A stretch of DNA of 64,000 bases from an uncultured Faecalibacterium sp. (GCA_934548045.1 CAKTEM010000011.1:41510-105509); one strand, 5' to 3'; positions 23,692 to 32,146 are shown, counted from the stretch's first letter. Translations and numbers: made by a program. The notes: generated by a model from the sequence alone, not told the origin.

Positions 23692-23897
23692 AAGAGGCTG
23701 TTGTGGAATACTCCCCCAGTCACAGCTCCGCTGTGCCAGCCCCCTCAAAGATGGGGCCTTGGCCTAGCAGTAAGCTGTAAAAGCCTCCCTCATTGAGAAA
23801 GACTCCCTCCGGCCGGAGGGAGATGTCTCGAAGAGACAGAGGGTGGATGGGTGGCATCGCGTCAGCGATGACGGAAGGAGTTTCGCAGCAGTCTCTT
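23692..23897. mobile_element. 206-bp MITE-like element, copy 2
   Basis: Same length and structure as the element at 18899-19104, with terminal inverted repeats AAGAGGCTGTTGTGGAA and AAGAGACTGCTGCGAAA. It fills the asnS-mutY gap: the right end is only 23 bases before the mutY start, so it sits between any promoter and that gene. No coding capacity. Confidence 0.75.
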
Positions 23898-23920
23898 TTT
23901 CAACAACGAGGTAATTCTTT

Positions 23921-24967
23921 GTGGAAAACATCGCGCCTGCCCTGCTGGACTGGTTTTACAAAAACCAGCGCATCCTACCCTTTCGCACCGACCCAAGCCC
24001 CTATCATGTCTGGCTGAGCGAGATCATGCTGCAGCAGACCCGGGTCTCGGCGGCGTTGCCCTACTACGAGCGGTTCCTCGCCGACCTGCCGGACATCCCG
24101 GCACTGGCGGCCTGCGACGGGGAAAAGCTGCACAAGCTCTGGGAGGGTCTGGGCTATTACAGCCGGGTGCGGAACCTCCAAAAGGCGGCGAAACTGGTCT
24201 GTGAGAACTACGGTGGACAGCTCCCGGCCGATTATGACGCCCTCCGCGCTCTGCCCGGTATCGGGGATTATACGGCCGGGGCCATCGCGTCCATCAGCTT
24301 CAACCTGCCGGTCCCGGCGGTGGACGGCAATGTGCTGCGCGTCTTTTCACGCTTGTACAACGACGACCGTCTCATCACTGACCCGGCAGTCAAAAAAGCT
24401 TTTACCGTCCGGGTCATGGAGCATCAGCCGCCGGAGAAGTCCGGCGATTACAATCAGGCGTTGATGGAACTGGGCGCGCTGGTCTGCGTGCCGAACGGCG
24501 CACCACTCTGCGAAGAGTGTCCGCTGAAAAATCTCTGTCAGGCAAGGCTGGCCGGAACCGCCCTGAATCTGCCCCAGAAGGCCAAACCGAAGGCCCGGCG
24601 CATCGAGCCAGTGACGGTGGCACTCATCGAGAGCGAAGGAAATCTTCTCATCCGCCAGCGTCCGGAAAAAGGCCTGCTGGCCGGTCTGTGGGAACCTGTC
24701 CTCTGGGAGGGTGAGACGCTGACCACTGAGCAGCTGCAAACCCGGCTCAAAGAGATGGGTCTTGCCTGCGATGAGATAAAAATCGAGCTGCTCCCGGCAG
24801 CAAAGCATATTTTCAGCCACATCGAATGGCGGATGTCCGGCTTTGCGGTCGAGGTCATGCCCCAGAAAGCACCGGAAGGAACCGTCTGGGCCAGCCGGGA
24901 ACAACTGAAAGCCGAATACACTCTGCCCGGAGCTTTCAAAAGTTATAAAAAGCGGCTGGGTTTGTAA
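23921..24967 (+). CDS. mutY: A/G-specific adenine DNA glycosylase
   Basis: A 348-residue repair enzyme that removes adenine mispaired with 8-oxoguanine. The HhH-GPD core shows LSEIMLQQTRV (catalytic Glu), LPGIGDYTAGAIASI (helix-hairpin-helix) and VDGNVLRV (catalytic Asp), then an iron-sulfur cluster motif C-x7-C-x2-C-x5-C in CVPNGAPLCEECPLKNLC. The C-terminal NUDIX-like domain (about residues 225-348) that recognises 8-oxoG is complete. The start is GTG, nine bases after GAGG. It has no close partner gene and lies right after a MITE-like element. Confidence 0.95.
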   Translation: MENIAPALLDWFYKNQRILPFRTDPSPYHVWLSEIMLQQTRVSAALPYYERFLADLPDIPALAACDGEKLHKLWEGLGYYSRVRNLQKAAKLVCENYGGQLPADYDALRALPGIGDYTAGAIASISFNLPVPAVDGNVLRVFSRLYNDDRLITDPAVKKAFTVRVMEHQPPEKSGDYNQALMELGALVCVPNGAPLCEECPLKNLCQARLAGTALNLPQKAKPKARRIEPVTVALIESEGNLLIRQRPEKGLLAGLWEPVLWEGETLTTEQLQTRLKEMGLACDEIKIELLPAAKHIFSHIEWRMSGFAVEVMPQKAPEGTVWASREQLKAEYTLPGAFKSYKKRLGL

Positions 24968-24974
24968 AACAAGC

Positions 24975-25003
24975 TTGTATTTTTTTCGTTCAACGGGTAT
25001 AAT
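24975..25003 (+). promoter_or_regulatory. Promoter of the small membrane protein gene
   Basis: TTGTAT (24975-24980), 17-base spacer, TATAAT (24998-25003). Confidence 0.65.
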
Positions 25004-25175
25004 AAGCGCATAAGGCGATACGATACGGAGGATGCTGCGGATGATCTTTCTGGTAAAACTCTCGCTTCACATGCTTTCTGCATTGTGGAAACTGCTCGAG
25101 CTGATGCTGCGAGTCACTCGCTGGAAAAACAAGCTGAAACATCGTTTTGACCGAAAAAAGGAGTGTGCTGAACCT

Positions 25176-25379
25176 ATGAAGAAGTCCTATTTGATTGCTG
25201 TCATCACCACCCTGGCCGCTGTTGCTGGTGCGCTGGCCGCTGTTGCAGTGTATCTGCGCCGCCGTGAGAAAGAGCTGGACGAGTACGAGCGTCTGCTGTT
25301 CGGTGAGGACGATGCCGTCACCACCGAGGAGGCCGCTCCGGCTGAGGATGCTGCGCCTGCTGAGGATGCCGCAGAATAA
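25176..25379 (+). CDS. Small single-pass membrane protein with acidic tail
   Basis: A 67-residue protein: MKKSYLIAV start, one membrane helix (about residues 4-24), a basic boundary RRRE and an acidic, repetitive tail (AAPAEDAAPAEDAAE). No family is recognised. AAAAAAGGAG lies 12 bases before this ATG. The frame is also open from an ATG at 25041 that has GGAGG nine bases upstream and lies about 31 bases after the transcription start; that start would add 45 residues with an amphipathic hydrophobic segment. The sequence alone does not settle which is used. A terminator follows, so the unit is monocistronic. Confidence 0.6.
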   Translation: MKKSYLIAVITTLAAVAGALAAVAVYLRRREKELDEYERLLFGEDDAVTTEEAAPAEDAAPAEDAAE

Positions 25380-25411
25380 CGCGGAAGAAACGTAAAAACA
25401 AAGAATCATCG

Positions 25412-25457
25412 GGCGCACCGGCAGTCTGTTTTACAGGCTTTGTCGGTGCGCCTTTTT
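25412..25457 (+). terminator. Terminator after the small membrane protein gene
   Basis: GGCGCACCG pairs with CGGTGCGCC around an interrupted inner stem, followed by TTTTTGC. Confidence 0.8.
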
Positions 25458-25478
25458 GCTTATGGGGAGTGTACATAG

Positions 25479-26783
25479 ATGAAACGATTTTTGTTGTGGC
25501 TCGTGGGCGTCGCGGTCGGCGTCGTGGTGATGCTGGCCGCCGCCATGGGCGTGAGCTATGCGTTCAAGACCGAAGGCTCGATGCCGGCGTCCGAGACCCA
25601 TTTCGGCGAGACAGGGCTGGAAGTGAACGGCTACTGCTGGCAGGTTCCGCTGCTGGGCGGTCAGCTGGATAAAGTGTTCACCAAAGCGGATACCCTCAAT
25701 GTCCAGAAAATCGGCGTCATCTACGATGCGCACCCGGCTCTGAGTTTCCCGGACTGGGTGGGGTATACCTCACTGGTGATTCAGGACGATGCCGGAAACG
25801 TTGTCTTTAACGGTACTGCGACTGATTACGAGAGCTTCCTTTACCCGTCCAACGGCGGTTATAAGGCACAATTGACGATCTGGCGTGTGCCGGCAGACGG
25901 AACCATCACTCAGTTTGAGGGCGGCAAAAACGGCGAACTCCGGCGGAACCTTGGCCTGGAACACCCGGCAAAGCCGACCGGATGGTACAGTTTCAGCTTC
26001 CGGTTTACTCTGCAGGCCAGCGCTGACATCGAGCTTTCGGCGGAACGGGTCGAGCAGGGCGGCGTCATCGGCGTTGCCATCAGCGGCATGACCGGCGACA
26101 CGGCACCGACCATTGAGACCGACCTCGGCAGTGTCCAGTGTGTCCGCAGCACGAGCGGCTGGCGCGCCTATCTCCCGGCGGCATACAACGCCTCGGCAGG
26201 CGGCCACGAAGTCATCATCACAGTCAACGGTGAACCCCAGAACCGGACGATTACGGTCATCCCGAAGGATTTTGGCATGGTGGATACCGACCCGGAAGCG
26301 AATGTCTCCGACGCCGCAAATACGGAATTCCGGAACGCTGTCTGGCCGCTCTATGAGCAGCCTGCACGGGAAAAGCTCTGGTCTGGCGGCTTTGTCAGCC
26401 CGGCGGAGAACTCCATGACGCTGGTGGGCTTCGGTCAGGTCAAGGTCGTCAACGGCAAACAGGGGAATAAATCGAACTCCACCAAGCTTTATACCATTCC
26501 GGGCGAACCTGTCCGCGCACCGGCGAACGGCGTGGTCGTGCTGGCACGGAACCTCGCCCTGACCGGCAACACCGTCGTCATCGACCACGGCTGCGGCCTG
26601 CGAAGCTACCTGTACGGCATCCAGACCCTTTCGGTCAGCGAGGGTCAGACCGTGGAGCGTGGGCAGGCAGTCGGTGTTCTGGGCGAAGAACTGACGATGG
26701 ATTTCAAACTCGGCAGCAAGAGCATCAACCCCACTCTTCTGTTCCAGTCCAGCGGCGGACTGTTCTGGAAAGAAAACAGCTGA
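25479..26783 (+). CDS. Membrane-anchored M23/LytM-like protein with degenerate active site
   Basis: A 434-residue envelope protein with an N-terminal membrane segment (about 5-27), two or three extracytoplasmic beta-rich regions and a C-terminal LytM-like domain. That domain keeps the scaffold (GEPVRAPANGVVVLARN, GNTVVIDHGCGL, VERGQAVGVLGEE), but the metal ligands of true M23 peptidases are not found: no H-x3-D near the start of the domain, and the usual HLH is replaced by MDF. It is likely to regulate or bind wall enzymes rather than cut peptidoglycan. The ATG follows GGGGAG by nine bases. The anti-sigma/sigma pair lies downstream behind its own promoter. Confidence 0.8.
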   Translation: MKRFLLWLVGVAVGVVVMLAAAMGVSYAFKTEGSMPASETHFGETGLEVNGYCWQVPLLGGQLDKVFTKADTLNVQKIGVIYDAHPALSFPDWVGYTSLVIQDDAGNVVFNGTATDYESFLYPSNGGYKAQLTIWRVPADGTITQFEGGKNGELRRNLGLEHPAKPTGWYSFSFRFTLQASADIELSAERVEQGGVIGVAISGMTGDTAPTIETDLGSVQCVRSTSGWRAYLPAAYNASAGGHEVIITVNGEPQNRTITVIPKDFGMVDTDPEANVSDAANTEFRNAVWPLYEQPAREKLWSGGFVSPAENSMTLVGFGQVKVVNGKQGNKSNSTKLYTIPGEPVRAPANGVVVLARNLALTGNTVVIDHGCGLRSYLYGIQTLSVSEGQTVERGQAVGVLGEELTMDFKLGSKSINPTLLFQSSGGLFWKENS

Positions 26784-26797
26784 TTTTTGAAAAAAAC

Positions 26798-26824
26798 TGT
26801 AACGTTTTCTCCCTTTGTGCGTTA
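26798..26824 (+). promoter_or_regulatory. ECF-type promoter of the anti-sigma/sigma pair
   Basis: TGTAAC (26798-26803), 16-base spacer, CGTTA (26820-26824). This AAC/CGT pattern is typical of ECF sigma promoters, so the encoded sigma factor probably activates its own operon. Confidence 0.6.
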
Positions 26825-26861
26825 TTGAGGTGAAAACCAGAGAAAAAGGGAGGTCGTACAA

Positions 26862-27560
26862 ATGAAAACGAGTTGTGATATCATCCGTGACCTGCTTCCG
26901 CTCTATGCGGACCATGTGACGAGCGACGCCAGCAACGCGCTGGTGGAGGAGCATCTGAACGAGTGTCCGGACTGCCGGAAAGAGCTGGAACAGATGCAGC
27001 GGCCGGTTCCCGTCAAACCGGAAGAGGTGCCGGCAAAGCCACTGGAAAAAATCAAGAAAAGTATTCGGCAGCGGAAGATTTGCGCAATAATCGCGGCGGT
27101 ATTGGCAGTGGTCTGTATTGTTGCAGGGTCGGCAAAGCTTTATACTGCACAGACCCTTGTGAGCGTGGAAGAAGCAAAGATATGGACGTATAACACAAAG
27201 AAAAACGAGGCAAACCTCTGCAATCTGGAAGTGCAGGGAAAAAATGTCTCGATTCAGTTGATCGATACATTCAGCTGGGGAAATGAGGTTATTTCGGTTC
27301 GATTAGTGCGTTTGGCGTATCCGAGATTTCATGCCTTTCTTGAACCCCTTGTAAGCAGATTTTTTGCACAGGATACTGAAACGACGAACTGCATTGCAGT
27401 TTCTAACACGCAGGTGTTGGAGGTAGAGTGTGCAGACGATACGGTGTATTATCGGCAGGGTCAGCAGGTCTATCGTTATATCACGCAAGATCGCAACGGA
27501 GATGTCCGGTATATCTACGGTTCGGAAGAACAATTGGATGGACAGTTTTCCAGAGGTTGA
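26862..27560 (+). CDS. Anti-sigma factor with zinc-finger (zf-HC2) domain
   Basis: A 232-residue membrane protein that should hold the ECF sigma factor encoded next to it. The cytoplasmic N-terminus has the ZAS-type site His31-x3-Cys35-x2-Cys38 (HLNECPDC) with Cys5 as likely fourth ligand. One membrane segment (about 73-93) leads to an extracytoplasmic domain of unknown family. It precedes the sigma gene by three bases, the reverse of the most common sigma then anti-sigma order. The last third is less GC-rich than its surroundings. Confidence 0.82.
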   Translation: MKTSCDIIRDLLPLYADHVTSDASNALVEEHLNECPDCRKELEQMQRPVPVKPEEVPAKPLEKIKKSIRQRKICAIIAAVLAVVCIVAGSAKLYTAQTLVSVEEAKIWTYNTKKNEANLCNLEVQGKNVSIQLIDTFSWGNEVISVRLVRLAYPRFHAFLEPLVSRFFAQDTETTNCIAVSNTQVLEVECADDTVYYRQGQQVYRYITQDRNGDVRYIYGSEEQLDGQFSRG

Positions 27561-27563
27561 GTT

Positions 27564-28052
27564 ATGGACATCGAAACCGTATATCGGCTCTATTTCAAAG
27601 ATGTTCTGCTGTTCCTGTGCGGCCTGACTCATTCCGAATCGCTGTCCGAGGAGCTGACACAGGAGACGTTTTTCAAGGCACTGGATGGCCTGAAAAACTT
27701 CGACGGACAAAAGGACGTCCGGGCGTGGCTGTTCACGGTGGCCCGAAACTGCTACTACTCCTACTGCCGCAAAAACCACGAGACACCGCTGGATGAAGAA
27801 ACCGGCCAGCCTGCGGCGGAGACGCCGGATATCCTCGAACTGCTGGTCGATAAAGACGCCGCTTTTACGGTGCATCAGTGCCTGCATCAGCTGGATGAAC
27901 CCTATAAAGAGGTGTTCAACCTCCGGGTGTTTGGCGAGCTGTCATTTGAGAATATCGGCATGATCTTCGGCCATAATGCCAGCTGGGCGAGAGTGACTTA
28001 CTACCGCGCAAAAGCGAAGATCCAGCAGAAATTGGAAGAGCTATCCTCATAA
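27564..28052 (+). CDS. ECF-type RNA polymerase sigma factor
   Basis: A 162-residue group 4 sigma factor. Region 2 is seen in AEELTQETF-like SEELTQETFFKALDGL and RAWLFTVARNCYYSYCRK; region 4 is seen in LDEPYKEVFNLRVFGELSFENIGMIFG followed by a helix with SWARVTYYRAKAKIQQKL. It starts three bases after the anti-sigma stop, so the two are made together. The promoter at 26798 fits autoregulation. The signal and the rest of the regulon are not visible; the upstream LytM-like gene suggests an envelope theme, as an inference only. Confidence 0.9.
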   Translation: MDIETVYRLYFKDVLLFLCGLTHSESLSEELTQETFFKALDGLKNFDGQKDVRAWLFTVARNCYYSYCRKNHETPLDEETGQPAAETPDILELLVDKDAAFTVHQCLHQLDEPYKEVFNLRVFGELSFENIGMIFGHNASWARVTYYRAKAKIQQKLEELSS

Positions 28053-28066
28053 TATCACAGCATAAA

Positions 28067-28106
28067 GCAACAGGAGCGGACACCCTGCGGTGTCCGCTCC
28101 TGTTGC
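28067..28106. terminator. Bidirectional terminator-type hairpin
   Basis: GCAACAGGAGCGGACACC pairs perfectly (18 bp) with its inverted copy around CTGC. It lies between the convergent sigma factor and aldo/keto reductase genes; T-rich sequence is present on both sides though short. Confidence 0.8.
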
Positions 28107-28127
28107 GCTTATCTTAGAAATTAAATT

Positions 28128-29114
28128 TTAGGAGATCGAGTCAACATCCCACTTCATGCGGACGGCATCGGCACCGTCGAGCTTGAGGTTGAGTGCGCCG
28201 GCGTTGTCCATGACCTGCTCGGGGGTGCGTGCGCCGCAGAGGACGTGCAGGCCCGGGATCATCTTGGCCGTCAGCGCGATGACGAGCTGTGCGGTGGTGC
28301 AGTGATACTTCTCGGTCAAGTCTTTCCAGCCGTTCAGCATTGCAATCGCCTGTGCGCGGCGGCTGAGCTGGAAGCTGGGGTTTGAGTTCCGCGTGCTGCC
28401 ATCGGGATAGGTCGTCTGCATCGTGACCTTGCCGGTCAGCAGGCCCTGCTCCAGCGGCGAATATGCCTGAATGGATACGCCCAGCTCCTTACAGGTCGGC
28501 AGCAGCTGCTTTTCGACCCGACGGGTCAGCAGGCTGTACTTTTCCTGAATGACGTCCAGCTGGCCGTACTTGCAGTAGCCGCGGATGATGTCGGCATTGA
28601 CGTTGGACGCACCGATGGCGCGGATCTTGCCCTGCTCTTTCAGCTTCATCATGGCCTCGACCGTCTCTTCCAGCGGATAAAGGTCAAAGTCCGGACTCTG
28701 CCAATGGGTGTAAAGAACGTCCAGATGGTCGGTGCCAAGCCGCTTCAGGCTCTCCTCGACGTCCTCGATGATGCTCTTTGCGGATAGGTCGCGGTAGACC
28801 GTCACGCCGTCCACGACTTTGTGGATGACCGGCGTCTCGTGCCGCCACTCGAGGCCGCACTTGGTGGACAGGATGATCTTGTTCCGGTCGATGTGGCGGA
28901 GTGCTTCGCCCACGACCTTTTCGCTGTGGTACAGGCCGTAGATGGGCGCGGTATCGACCCAGACGATGCCCTGCTCGACAGCGGTCTCGATGGCTTTGAC
29001 CGACAGGGCGTCATCGTTGTCGCCCCACCAGCTGCCGCCGCCGATGGCCCATGTGCCAAGACCAAGGAAAGGTGCGGACAGGCCGCTCTTGCCGATATTG
29101 ATTTTCTGATTCAT
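28128..29114 (-). CDS. Aldo/keto reductase
   Basis: A 328-residue NADPH-dependent oxidoreductase with a TIM-barrel fold. The catalytic tetrad is visible: Asp and Tyr in WVDTAPIYG, Lys in LSTKCGLEW and His in YTHWQSP. C-terminal cofactor residues are in VLCGARTPEQVMDN. The substrate cannot be predicted; the sequence resembles general-stress and sugar-aldehyde members. The ATG follows GAGGG by six bases. It stands alone, convergent with the sigma factor gene. Confidence 0.92.
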   Translation of the reverse strand: MNQKINIGKSGLSAPFLGLGTWAIGGGSWWGDNDDALSVKAIETAVEQGIVWVDTAPIYGLYHSEKVVGEALRHIDRNKIILSTKCGLEWRHETPVIHKVVDGVTVYRDLSAKSIIEDVEESLKRLGTDHLDVLYTHWQSPDFDLYPLEETVEAMMKLKEQGKIRAIGASNVNADIIRGYCKYGQLDVIQEKYSLLTRRVEKQLLPTCKELGVSIQAYSPLEQGLLTGKVTMQTTYPDGSTRNSNPSFQLSRRAQAIAMLNGWKDLTEKYHCTTAQLVIALTAKMIPGLHVLCGARTPEQVMDNAGALNLKLDGADAVRMKWDVDSIS

Positions 29115-29130
29115 AATTTACCCTCTTTGC

Positions 29131-29188
29131 AAACTCCCTCAGACACGGCTTTGCCGTGACGGCTCCCTCGGAAAAGGAGCCTTTTTTG
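29131..29188. repeat. Fragment of palindromic intergenic repeat
   Basis: AACTCCCTCAGACACGGCTTTGCCGTG is followed by GGCTCC...GGAGCC and TTTTTT. It shares the layout of the other repeats in the window (small hairpin, then CTCCCTC block) but is shorter. The rest of the 29115-29320 gap shows only the prfC terminator. Confidence 0.5.
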
Positions 29189-29243
29189 CGATACAGGAGC
29201 TTTGCATATTTTGTTGGATGCTTCTTATCTATATAGAAAAGAA

Positions 29244-29272
29244 CTGCGGTGCAGGGATTGCCTGAACCGCAG
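29244..29272 (-). terminator. prfC terminator
   Basis: Reverse-strand CTGCGGTTCAGG pairs with CCTGCACCGCAG (one bulge) around CAATC and is followed by TTCTTTTC. Confidence 0.7.
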
Positions 29273-29320
29273 CTCTCTCTATCAAAATGGAAAAGTCACC
29301 GCAGAGAGCCTGGTTCTGTT

Positions 29321-30925
29321 TTAAATATTGCCAAACTCACTCAGCTTTAATTCATCATTGTGGGTCTCTGCCCAACGCACTGCCCAATCGGAGGTGAACA
29401 GGAGCAGACGGTTGCCCTTCATGTCCTCGACGGCCTTGGTGTCGCTGGTGAGGTCGAGGTCACGCAGGTTGTAGGTGTCGGGGTCATTCTTGACCCAGCG
29501 CAGCTGCTCGAAGGGGAGCTGCTGCATCCGGATCTCGACGTTGTACTCGGTGTTCAGACGGTACTCCAGCACTTCCAGCTGCAGGACGCCGACAACGCCG
29601 ACAACGACTTCTTCCATGCCGCCGCCGACTTCGCGGAAGATCTGGATCGCACCTTCCTGCGCGATCTGCTCCATGCCCTTCACGAACTGCTTGCGCTTCA
29701 TGGTGTCCTTCTGCTCGATACGGGCAAAATGCTCGGGAGAGAAGGTGGGGATACCGGCGAACTCGACCTTTTTCTTGCCGGTGCAGAGCGTGTCGCCGAT
29801 GGAGAAGATACCCGGGTCGAACAGGCCGATGATATCGCCTGCGTATGCCTCGTCAACGATGGCGCGATCCTGCGCCATCAGCTGGGTGCCGGTGGCAAGC
29901 TTGATGTTCTTGCCTTCCTGCACATGGAACGCATCCATGCCGCGCTCGAACTTGCCGGAGCAGATGCGCATGAACGCGATGCGGTCACGGTGTGCCTTGT
30001 TCATGTTGGCCTGAATTTTGAAGATGAAGGCCGAGAACTCGTCACGGCAGGGGTCGACCGGCTCACCGGTCAGGCTGTCCACACGGGCCAGCGGAGTCGG
30101 GGTCAGACGGAGGAAGTTCTCGAGGAAGGGTTCAACGCCGAAGTTGGTCAGAGCCGAACCGAAGAAGACGGGGCTGAGTTCGCCGCGCAGCACCTTGTCG
30201 AGGTCGAATTCCTCGGCGGCACCGTCCAGCAGCTCGATCTCGTCCACCAGCTGCTGATGCAGATAGGGGGTCAGCAGTTCGTCCAGTGCCGGATCGCCCA
30301 GCTCAGCCTCGGTCTCCTCGACCTTCTTGACGCCGTTTGCGCGGCCGTCGCTGGAGAAGGCAAGAACTTTCCGGGTGTTGCGGTCGAACACGCCCTTGAA
30401 CTCCTTGCCGCAGCCAATGGGCCAGTTCATCGGGTAGGTCTTGATGCCAAGGATCTCCTCGATGTTCTCCATCAGCTCGAAGGGGTCACGGGCTTCACGG
30501 TCCATCTTGTTGATGAAGGTGAAGATGGGGATGTGGCGCAGGGTGCAGACCTTGAACAGCTTGATGGTCTGCGCCTCAACGCCCTTTGCAGCGTCGATGA
30601 CCATGACGGCGGAATCGGCCGCCATCAGGGTACGATAGGTGTCCTCCGAGAAGTCCTGATGGCCCGGAGTATCCAGAATATTCACGCACTTGCCTGCATA
30701 GTTAAACTGTAACACCGAAGAGGTGACAGAGATACCGCGCTGCTTCTCGATGTCCATCCAGTCGGACACGGCGTGCTTCGCGCTCTGCTTGCCCTTGACG
30801 GAACCAGCCTGATTGATGGCTCCACCGTACAGCAGCAGTTTTTCGGTCAGGGTCGTTTTACCGGCGTCCGGATGGCTGATGATCGCAAACGTCCGGCGAC
30901 GCTCGATTTCTTCGCGATTTGTCAT
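29321..30925 (-). CDS. prfC: Peptide chain release factor 3
   Basis: A 534-residue translational GTPase that removes RF1/RF2 from the ribosome after peptide release. G1 SHPDAGKTTLTEKLL, G3 DTPGHQDFSEDTYRTL and G4 NKMDREARDP are intact; the SDWMDIEKQRGISVTSS switch region and the C-terminal LEYRLNTEYNVEI are RF3-like rather than EF-G-like. The ATG at 30925 follows AGGAG by ten bases. It is monocistronic with its own promoter and terminator. Confidence 0.97.
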   Translation of the reverse strand: MTNREEIERRRTFAIISHPDAGKTTLTEKLLLYGGAINQAGSVKGKQSAKHAVSDWMDIEKQRGISVTSSVLQFNYAGKCVNILDTPGHQDFSEDTYRTLMAADSAVMVIDAAKGVEAQTIKLFKVCTLRHIPIFTFINKMDREARDPFELMENIEEILGIKTYPMNWPIGCGKEFKGVFDRNTRKVLAFSSDGRANGVKKVEETEAELGDPALDELLTPYLHQQLVDEIELLDGAAEEFDLDKVLRGELSPVFFGSALTNFGVEPFLENFLRLTPTPLARVDSLTGEPVDPCRDEFSAFIFKIQANMNKAHRDRIAFMRICSGKFERGMDAFHVQEGKNIKLATGTQLMAQDRAIVDEAYAGDIIGLFDPGIFSIGDTLCTGKKKVEFAGIPTFSPEHFARIEQKDTMKRKQFVKGMEQIAQEGAIQIFREVGGGMEEVVVGVVGVLQLEVLEYRLNTEYNVEIRMQQLPFEQLRWVKNDPDTYNLRDLDLTSDTKAVEDMKGNRLLLFTSDWAVRWAETHNDELKLSEFGNI

Positions 30926-31046
30926 AAAATAGCTTCTCCTGCTTGAACTGCCCGGCCCAAAGCCGGACAAAGAATGAATAGCAAACGATTTATGGATGTT
31001 TTACATCGGAGATCTCCTGTAAAAGCATAAAATACACACAACCCTT

Positions 31047-31075
31047 ATTCTAACAGAAAATACACATGGATGCAA
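31047..31075 (-). promoter_or_regulatory. prfC promoter
   Basis: Reverse-strand TTGCAT (31075-31070), 17-base spacer, TAGAAT (31052-31047). The leader to the prfC ATG is about 115 bases. Confidence 0.6.
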
Positions 31076-31084
31076 GACTTTTTG

Positions 31085-31945
31085 TCATTTTTTAAGAACA
31101 AGGCAGGGCAGAGGGGCCGTATCCGCCCAGTTGGCGAAATCGCACACAAGAACGGTGAATTCTGTCAGCGGAAGAGCGCGGAGCCAGCCGAGGATGCTCT
31201 GCTTCTCGTCCGTGCCGATGACACGCCCACTGTACAGGATGGCACTCAGCACGCCGCCGGGCCGCAGGGCGGTCAGAGCAGCTTCGAGGGCCGGGATGCT
31301 GCTGTCTGCCGTGGAAAATACGCTGTGGTCGGCACCGGGCAGCCACCCGAAGTTGAACATCACGGCATCGGCAGAACCCGGCTCGAGATAGTTCAGCAGG
31401 TTCGCGTGGCTGTCGCAGTGCAGCTCGGCACGGTCGGCAAAGCCCAGTTTTTCGAGATGGGCATGGGTCGAGACGATGGCTTCGGGCTGGATGTCAAAGC
31501 CCAGAACCCGGACGTTTTCGGACAGCTGGCAGAGAAAGGCCGTGTCACCGCCGTTGCCGCAGGTGGCATCTACGCAAAGATGCGGTGATATCAGCCGGGA
31601 GGAAAGAAAATCCTGCACGAATTTCACGGCGGTCAGGTCAGGCGTCCGGCGGCGAAAGAGCCGCTCACCCTCGGGCGAAAAGCCGAATTTGCACCAAAAC
31701 GCAAGTTCTTCCGGCTCCTGCGGCATCGAGGCAGAAAAGACGGTCGCCATCTCCCGGTCGTATCCGCCGAATTTCCGGAGAACTTCCTTTAAAAGATAGG
31801 AGCCGTAGCCCTTCCGCCGCCATTGGGGAAGGATGCAGAACGCAGTAATTTCCGCGCCTTTTGCCGCCGGTTTCAGCAGGCATTGGCCGATTTGAACTTT
31901 CTCTTTGTATAGGGCAAAACCGCCCGGAATTTCAAGCAGATTCAT
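31085..31945 (-). CDS. GNAT acetyltransferase fused to MnmM/YtqB-like methyltransferase
   Basis: A 286-residue two-domain protein. Residues 1 to about 95 form a GNAT fold (TAFCILPQWRRKGYGSYLL has the acetyl-CoA loop R-x-x-G-x-G, then LAFWCKFGF). Residues about 108-286 match the YtqB family of SAM methyltransferases, now known as MnmM, which finishes mnm5-type wobble uridine in Gram-positive tRNA: VDATCGNGGDTAFL (SAM motif I), VLGFDIQPEAI and the specific MFNFGWLPGADHSV block. The ATG at 31945 follows GGAGG by seven bases. The fusion is unusual; which domain acts on what is inference, though tRNA modification is the natural reading. Confidence 0.82.
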   Translation of the reverse strand: MNLLEIPGGFALYKEKVQIGQCLLKPAAKGAEITAFCILPQWRRKGYGSYLLKEVLRKFGGYDREMATVFSASMPQEPEELAFWCKFGFSPEGERLFRRRTPDLTAVKFVQDFLSSRLISPHLCVDATCGNGGDTAFLCQLSENVRVLGFDIQPEAIVSTHAHLEKLGFADRAELHCDSHANLLNYLEPGSADAVMFNFGWLPGADHSVFSTADSSIPALEAALTALRPGGVLSAILYSGRVIGTDEKQSILGWLRALPLTEFTVLVCDFANWADTAPLPCLVLKK

Positions 31946-32146
31946 GAAAACACCTCCATCACACTTTTCTTTAGAATACGAGGAAGAGGTGCATCTGTCA
32001 ACCTTCAAAGTACGACCTTATTTCACATATTCTTCACTGGGTCAGCGATTGATTTTCACAATTAGCAGATACAATAATGACAGCTCAAGAGAAGCGGAGA
32101 ACCACCTCCCCTGAACGAAGCCTTTTTGAGAAAGGATGTAACCAGT

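Noticed and set aside
26784..26861. A rho-independent terminator after the LytM-like gene
   Set aside because: Only A- and T-rich sequence and the ECF promoter are visible; no stable stem.
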